Source of the DNA: DATKPA01 sp051955985
GTDB taxonomy: Bacteria > Planctomycetota > Phycisphaerae > WQYP01
Reading direction: 5' to 3'
Assembly: GCA_051955985.1 (NCBI GenBank)
Contig: JBQCGD010000145.1
Span: 1-64,000 of the forward strand
Length of the DNA: 64,000 nt
The translations under genes were made by a program, and so were the position numbers. Positions 61,029 through 64,000 of this stretch are shown in pieces (positions within the stretch are counted from its first letter, which is position 1; each line of letters starts with the position of its first letter). The notes beneath the pieces are model-generated. The model made no database searches, was not told the DNA's origin, and saw only the letters and a list, made by a program, of their open reading frames with translations.

Positions 61029-62831
61029 ATGAACCAGGCGCATGGGTACGCCGCCGCTGCGCTCCTTTCCGCGGTGATGATCCCCTCAACCTCCTTGGCC
61101 GCCGTTCTCAACGCCGCTTCCATGGCCTTTCAGTCCGGCGGATCCGCCAACGGTCCTTCCTGGACGCTTGCCTCCGACGGGTACGTCGGAACTTACATCA
61201 CCCTCCCTGCCCCCGGCACCGTCACCCTCGCAGTCCAGGCCACCGGGCAACCCGGCACAGGCTCCGCCCCGCTCCTCGGCATCTCCGTTGACAATTCCTC
61301 GCAGCACTTCTCCGTCTCGAATTCCCCAGGGACCTACACCCTCACCGCCGCCCTCCCCGCCGGCACCCATTTCGTCCGCACCGACCTCTCCAACGTCATC
61401 ACCGGCAGGAACCAATCCCTCACCATCCAGAACCTCACCGTCTCCGGCGCCAATATTCTCAACCAGAACACGAATTCGAACGCCCTCGCCGCCGCCGACA
61501 CCTACGCCGCCAATTTCCGCCAGGGCAACGCCACCATTTCCTTCCCCGGCATCGCGCCGGGTACCCCCGTCGAATTCAAACTCGTCCGAAACGCCTTCAA
61601 CTTCGAAGGCTCCGTCACCGGCAGCAACTCCGCCGACCCCACCTCCTACATGGCCGTCGCCAAGCCCGTCCCCGGTTCCACCGCCGCCAACTACCAGAAA
61701 TTCTACAACGCCAGCTTCAACACGCTTGAACCCGCCAACGCCGGCAAGTGGGCCAACAACGAACCTTTCCAGAACTTCACCACCATGTCTTACGTCGATA
61801 CCCTCCTCAACTACGCCCGGAACAACCACATGAACGTCCGAATGCACAACCTGATCTGGGGCGCCCAGCAGCCCGCCTGGGTCAACTCCCTGCTCACCAG
61901 CGCCCAGTCCTCAAACCCCACCACTGCCGCGAACGCCAAATCCCGGCTCATGACCGCCATCGCCAACCGCATCAACTACTACATCGGCCCCAATGGCAAC
62001 CGCTCCGACAATTTCCAGGAGCTCGACGTCCTCAACGAAGCACTCCGTACACCCCCCTACTGGAAGATCTTCGGCCCCTCCGGCCTCGCACAAATCTACA
62101 ACATGGCCGCCAACGCCGCTGCCGCCGCCGGCAATCCCAAACTCCGCCTGTACACCAACGAGTACAACGTCCTCCAGTTCTCCAACAACCCCGCCAACGG
62201 CGCCCAGGATCCCTACGCCAACTGGTACCGCCAGAATGTCGAAGACATCCAGAATGCCCTCCCCGGCGAACCCACCGTCTCCGGCGTCGGCATTCAGTAC
62301 TACGCCGACAGCACCCTCTCCAACCACAGCCCCGCGCGCATCATGCAGGCCCTCGAAAATCTCTCCGTCACCGGCCTGCCCATTTCGCTCACCGAGTTCC
62401 AGGTGAAAAACGGCGCCGCCCCCGCCGATGCCGCCCAAATCCTCACCGACACCATGCGTCTCATGTACGGCTCCCCCAACGCAACCACCATGGGCCTCTG
62501 GGACTTCTGGGCCGGCGCTGCCGGAGGCAACTACACCGCTGCCGCTCTTTACGATGCGAACTGGAATCTCACTCCCGTCGGCGCGGCCTACGCATCCCTG
62601 ATGGATCAGTGGAACACCGACCTGAACACCACCATCGGCGCAGACGGCACCGTCCATTTCACCGGCACCTTCGGCGACTACGACGTCCTCGTCGGCAACA
62701 ATCATTTCGCCATGACATTCACCGGCGACCCCGCCATCACCCTCTCCATCCCGGAACCTTCCACCCTCGCACTTCTATGCGGTTCGCTTGCATCACTCGC
62801 CTGCAGGCGCCGATGCAGGAACCCCCGGTGA
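61029..62831 (+). CDS. Secreted GH10 xylanase with N-terminal binding domain and PEP-CTERM tail
   Basis: Six hundred residues. Signal peptide to about residue 24, then a beta-rich N-terminal domain (about 25-150) of the kind often preceding GH10 catalytic domains. The GH10 domain runs from about 155 to 540: MHNLIWGAQQPAWV, the acid/base Glu in LDVLNEALRTP (about 336), LYTNEYNVLQ, VSGVGIQYYAD and the nucleophile in PISLTEFQVK (about 455), and TMGLWDFWAGA. The end is a PEP-CTERM signal (IPEPSTLALLCGSLASLACRRR). So this is the extracellular xylanase of the locus, catalytically complete. The ATG at 61029 follows AAGGAC. It is under the LacI operator at 60765. Confidence 0.92.
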   Translation: MNQAHGYAAAALLSAVMIPSTSLAAVLNAASMAFQSGGSANGPSWTLASDGYVGTYITLPAPGTVTLAVQATGQPGTGSAPLLGISVDNSSQHFSVSNSPGTYTLTAALPAGTHFVRTDLSNVITGRNQSLTIQNLTVSGANILNQNTNSNALAAADTYAANFRQGNATISFPGIAPGTPVEFKLVRNAFNFEGSVTGSNSADPTSYMAVAKPVPGSTAANYQKFYNASFNTLEPANAGKWANNEPFQNFTTMSYVDTLLNYARNNHMNVRMHNLIWGAQQPAWVNSLLTSAQSSNPTTAANAKSRLMTAIANRINYYIGPNGNRSDNFQELDVLNEALRTPPYWKIFGPSGLAQIYNMAANAAAAAGNPKLRLYTNEYNVLQFSNNPANGAQDPYANWYRQNVEDIQNALPGEPTVSGVGIQYYADSTLSNHSPARIMQALENLSVTGLPISLTEFQVKNGAAPADAAQILTDTMRLMYGSPNATTMGLWDFWAGAAGGNYTAAALYDANWNLTPVGAAYASLMDQWNTDLNTTIGADGTVHFTGTFGDYDVLVGNNHFAMTFTGDPAITLSIPEPSTLALLCGSLASLACRRRCRNPR

Positions 62832-62856
62832 ATGGCCCCTTCCTGCAACCCCTTCA

Positions 62857-63996
62857 TCACTTCGCCGGTTCGCTCGCCGGCGGCGTTTCCGCATACTTGT
62901 TCCGATCGCACTGCAGCTTGCCGTCGGCCCCGAGCGTGATCTCCGCCATCTGCATGAAGGTCCGCTTGCCATCATGCGTGAAATAGAACAGCACGAGCTG
63001 CTGGTCCTCCGGGCTCCCGGAACCGCTTCCCGCCGGCTGCATCACGATCCAGGGATGATGGCCGGTGCCCTGGTCCAGCGTCCGTTTGCCGATCGATTTC
63101 TGATCGAGCAGCAACGCGTTGAAAGACCAGTCTGACAAGCCGGTGTCTGACCGCCACGCATCCAGCGCACGCCCGTTGTCCTGTAGGTCCCAGTAGGCCC
63201 CTTTCCAGTGCCAGACGAACGGCGCTTCGTGTCCCCGCCCGATGTTCGCGTCGCCTTGGTCCTTCCACATGTTCAGATCCGGCGAGGCGGCGCGGAACGT
63301 GCGAGAACCCGCCGCCTCGTTCTTGTACCACAGGTACCACGTGCCGTTGATCTTCAGCACCGTCGGATCGATCGTCCGGCGCGACGCCAGCGGCAGCGAA
63401 GAGACGTGCGTCCAGTGGACCCCGTCTTCCGAGGTGAAATGTTCAATCGTGCGGTCACCTGCCCAGTTCGTGAAAATGCCGTGGACATACGTGACGAACA
63501 TGTGGAGTTTGTCCCCGGGCGCTCCGCCCCCCGCAATGCCGTTCCCCTTCTCCCAGAAGACCGTCGGCGCCCACCAGGTGACATCGTCCTTCACGGGATC
63601 GCCCAGCGACTTGGAAACCTCCCCCTCCTTCAACGTGCCCTGCGCAACGCCCTCGTACTTCCAGTGCAGGCCGTCCGCCGAAGTCGCAATTCCAATGGCG
63701 CTCCCATGCACCCAATCGACTCCCTTGGCATTCGGGAGCGTTGCGCGCCGCTGCGTGTAGTACATCCAGTATTCGCCGTGCGCCCCTTTCCCGGGAAGCC
63801 ACACCACCGCCGGATCGGACGCACCATGCCACACCGGATCGTCATACAGCGGGGCGGGAGCGTTTTCCACCGCGATGCGCGGCGGCTGCGCAGTGCCCGT
63901 CGCCGCCTCCCCCTGGGCCCGGTGAGCGGAAGCGATGAGCGCTGCTGATGACACAAGCACAAAGGAGATGCCGCGGAATTGTTTCACAGTCTTCAT
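62857..63996 (-). CDS. Five-bladed beta-propeller glycosidase-like protein (GH43/GH117-like)
   Basis: Exported 379-residue protein; signal peptide to about residue 29. DPVWHGASDPAVVWLPGKGA is the first-blade Asp motif; YWMYYTQRR, IGIATSADGLHWKYEG, DVTWWAPTVFW, HFTSEDGVHWTHV, SRRTIDPTVLKINGTWYLWYKNEA and GHEAPFVWHW follow with the spacing of GH43-like propellers, including a later conserved Glu. I would expect an arabinofuranosidase, xylosidase or related activity, but the exact family is unclear. Its start lies four bases from the end of the window, so its promoter and any operator are not visible. Convergent with the secreted GH10 gene, 25 bases apart. Confidence 0.78.
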   Translation of the reverse strand: MKTVKQFRGISFVLVSSAALIASAHRAQGEAATGTAQPPRIAVENAPAPLYDDPVWHGASDPAVVWLPGKGAHGEYWMYYTQRRATLPNAKGVDWVHGSAIGIATSADGLHWKYEGVAQGTLKEGEVSKSLGDPVKDDVTWWAPTVFWEKGNGIAGGGAPGDKLHMFVTYVHGIFTNWAGDRTIEHFTSEDGVHWTHVSSLPLASRRTIDPTVLKINGTWYLWYKNEAAGSRTFRAASPDLNMWKDQGDANIGRGHEAPFVWHWKGAYWDLQDNGRALDAWRSDTGLSDWSFNALLLDQKSIGKRTLDQGTGHHPWIVMQPAGSGSGSPEDQQLVLFYFTHDGKRTFMQMAEITLGADGKLQCDRNKYAETPPASEPAK

Positions 63997-64000
63997 CCCC

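Overview
This window looks like chromosomal DNA of a planctomycete, most likely of the class Phycisphaerae or a close relative; that placement is inferred from the protein types. The evidence is PEP-CTERM sorting tails, dockerin-like repeats, an LESRLLLS-type planctomycete N-terminus, two type IV pilin-like proteins with a VxDGH motif near the C-terminus, the alternative GlmU family, and many small dispersed intergenic repeats. GC content is high. Housekeeping genes of both orientations are mixed with accessory genes. There is no rRNA operon and no CRISPR array. One tRNA gene (Ser, GCU) is present.

Layout. 0-5.3 kb: xseA-xseB, a secreted GH28 pectinase and a DUF218/L,D-transpeptidase fusion, all on the minus strand. 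5.4-5.7 kb: a promoter followed by a 230-nt structured RNA candidate. 5.8-9.9 kb: small exported proteins, a GlmU-like nucleotidyltransferase and an O-methyltransferase. 9.97-10.47 kb: a broken IS3-family element. 10.8-25.3 kb: a pilin-like protein, a MATE exporter, a TPR/O-GlcNAc-transferase-like protein, trxB, an ABC ATPase, Uma2, folD, tyrS, a nucleotidyltransferase pair, a CPBP protease, trpC and a large exported protein. 25.5-31 kb: a small basic protein, a response regulator, a degenerate GH10-like protein, a ComEA-like protein, nrnA and ribF. 31-39.5 kb: scpB, a 1183-residue exported protein with FKBP domains, and smc. 39.6-44.9 kb: two HtrA-like paralogues (one apparently inactive), panC, folK and a SpoVG protein carrying a zinc ribbon.

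45.1-64 kb is a xylan utilisation locus. One minus-strand operon encodes a CE7-SGNH double esterase, a GPH sugar symporter, a GH52 beta-xylosidase with no signal peptide, a GH115 alpha-glucuronidase, a lipoprotein GH10 xylanase and a CE15 glucuronoyl esterase. Beside it lie a pilin-like gene, a LacI-family regulator, a PEP-CTERM protein, a secreted GH10 xylanase with a PEP-CTERM tail, and a beta-propeller glycosidase. Four promoters in the locus carry the same kind of LacI operator (core GTAAACG) directly downstream of the -10 box, so the locus reads as a self-contained regulon. Inferred path: secreted GH10 enzymes cut xylan, the esterases and GH115 strip acetyl and glucuronate groups, the symporter imports oligomers, and cytosolic GH52 releases xylose.

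The most unusual large-scale signal is compositional. In long blocks the plus strand is strongly C-rich or strongly G-rich whatever the direction of the genes, so synonymous codon choice follows the block and not the gene. Two block boundaries fall inside intact reading frames, in scpB near 31520 and in the FKBP-domain gene near 35178. Genes that look recently acquired (17.2-18.3 kb, 20.5-21.2 kb, much of 45-53 kb) show this bias weakly.
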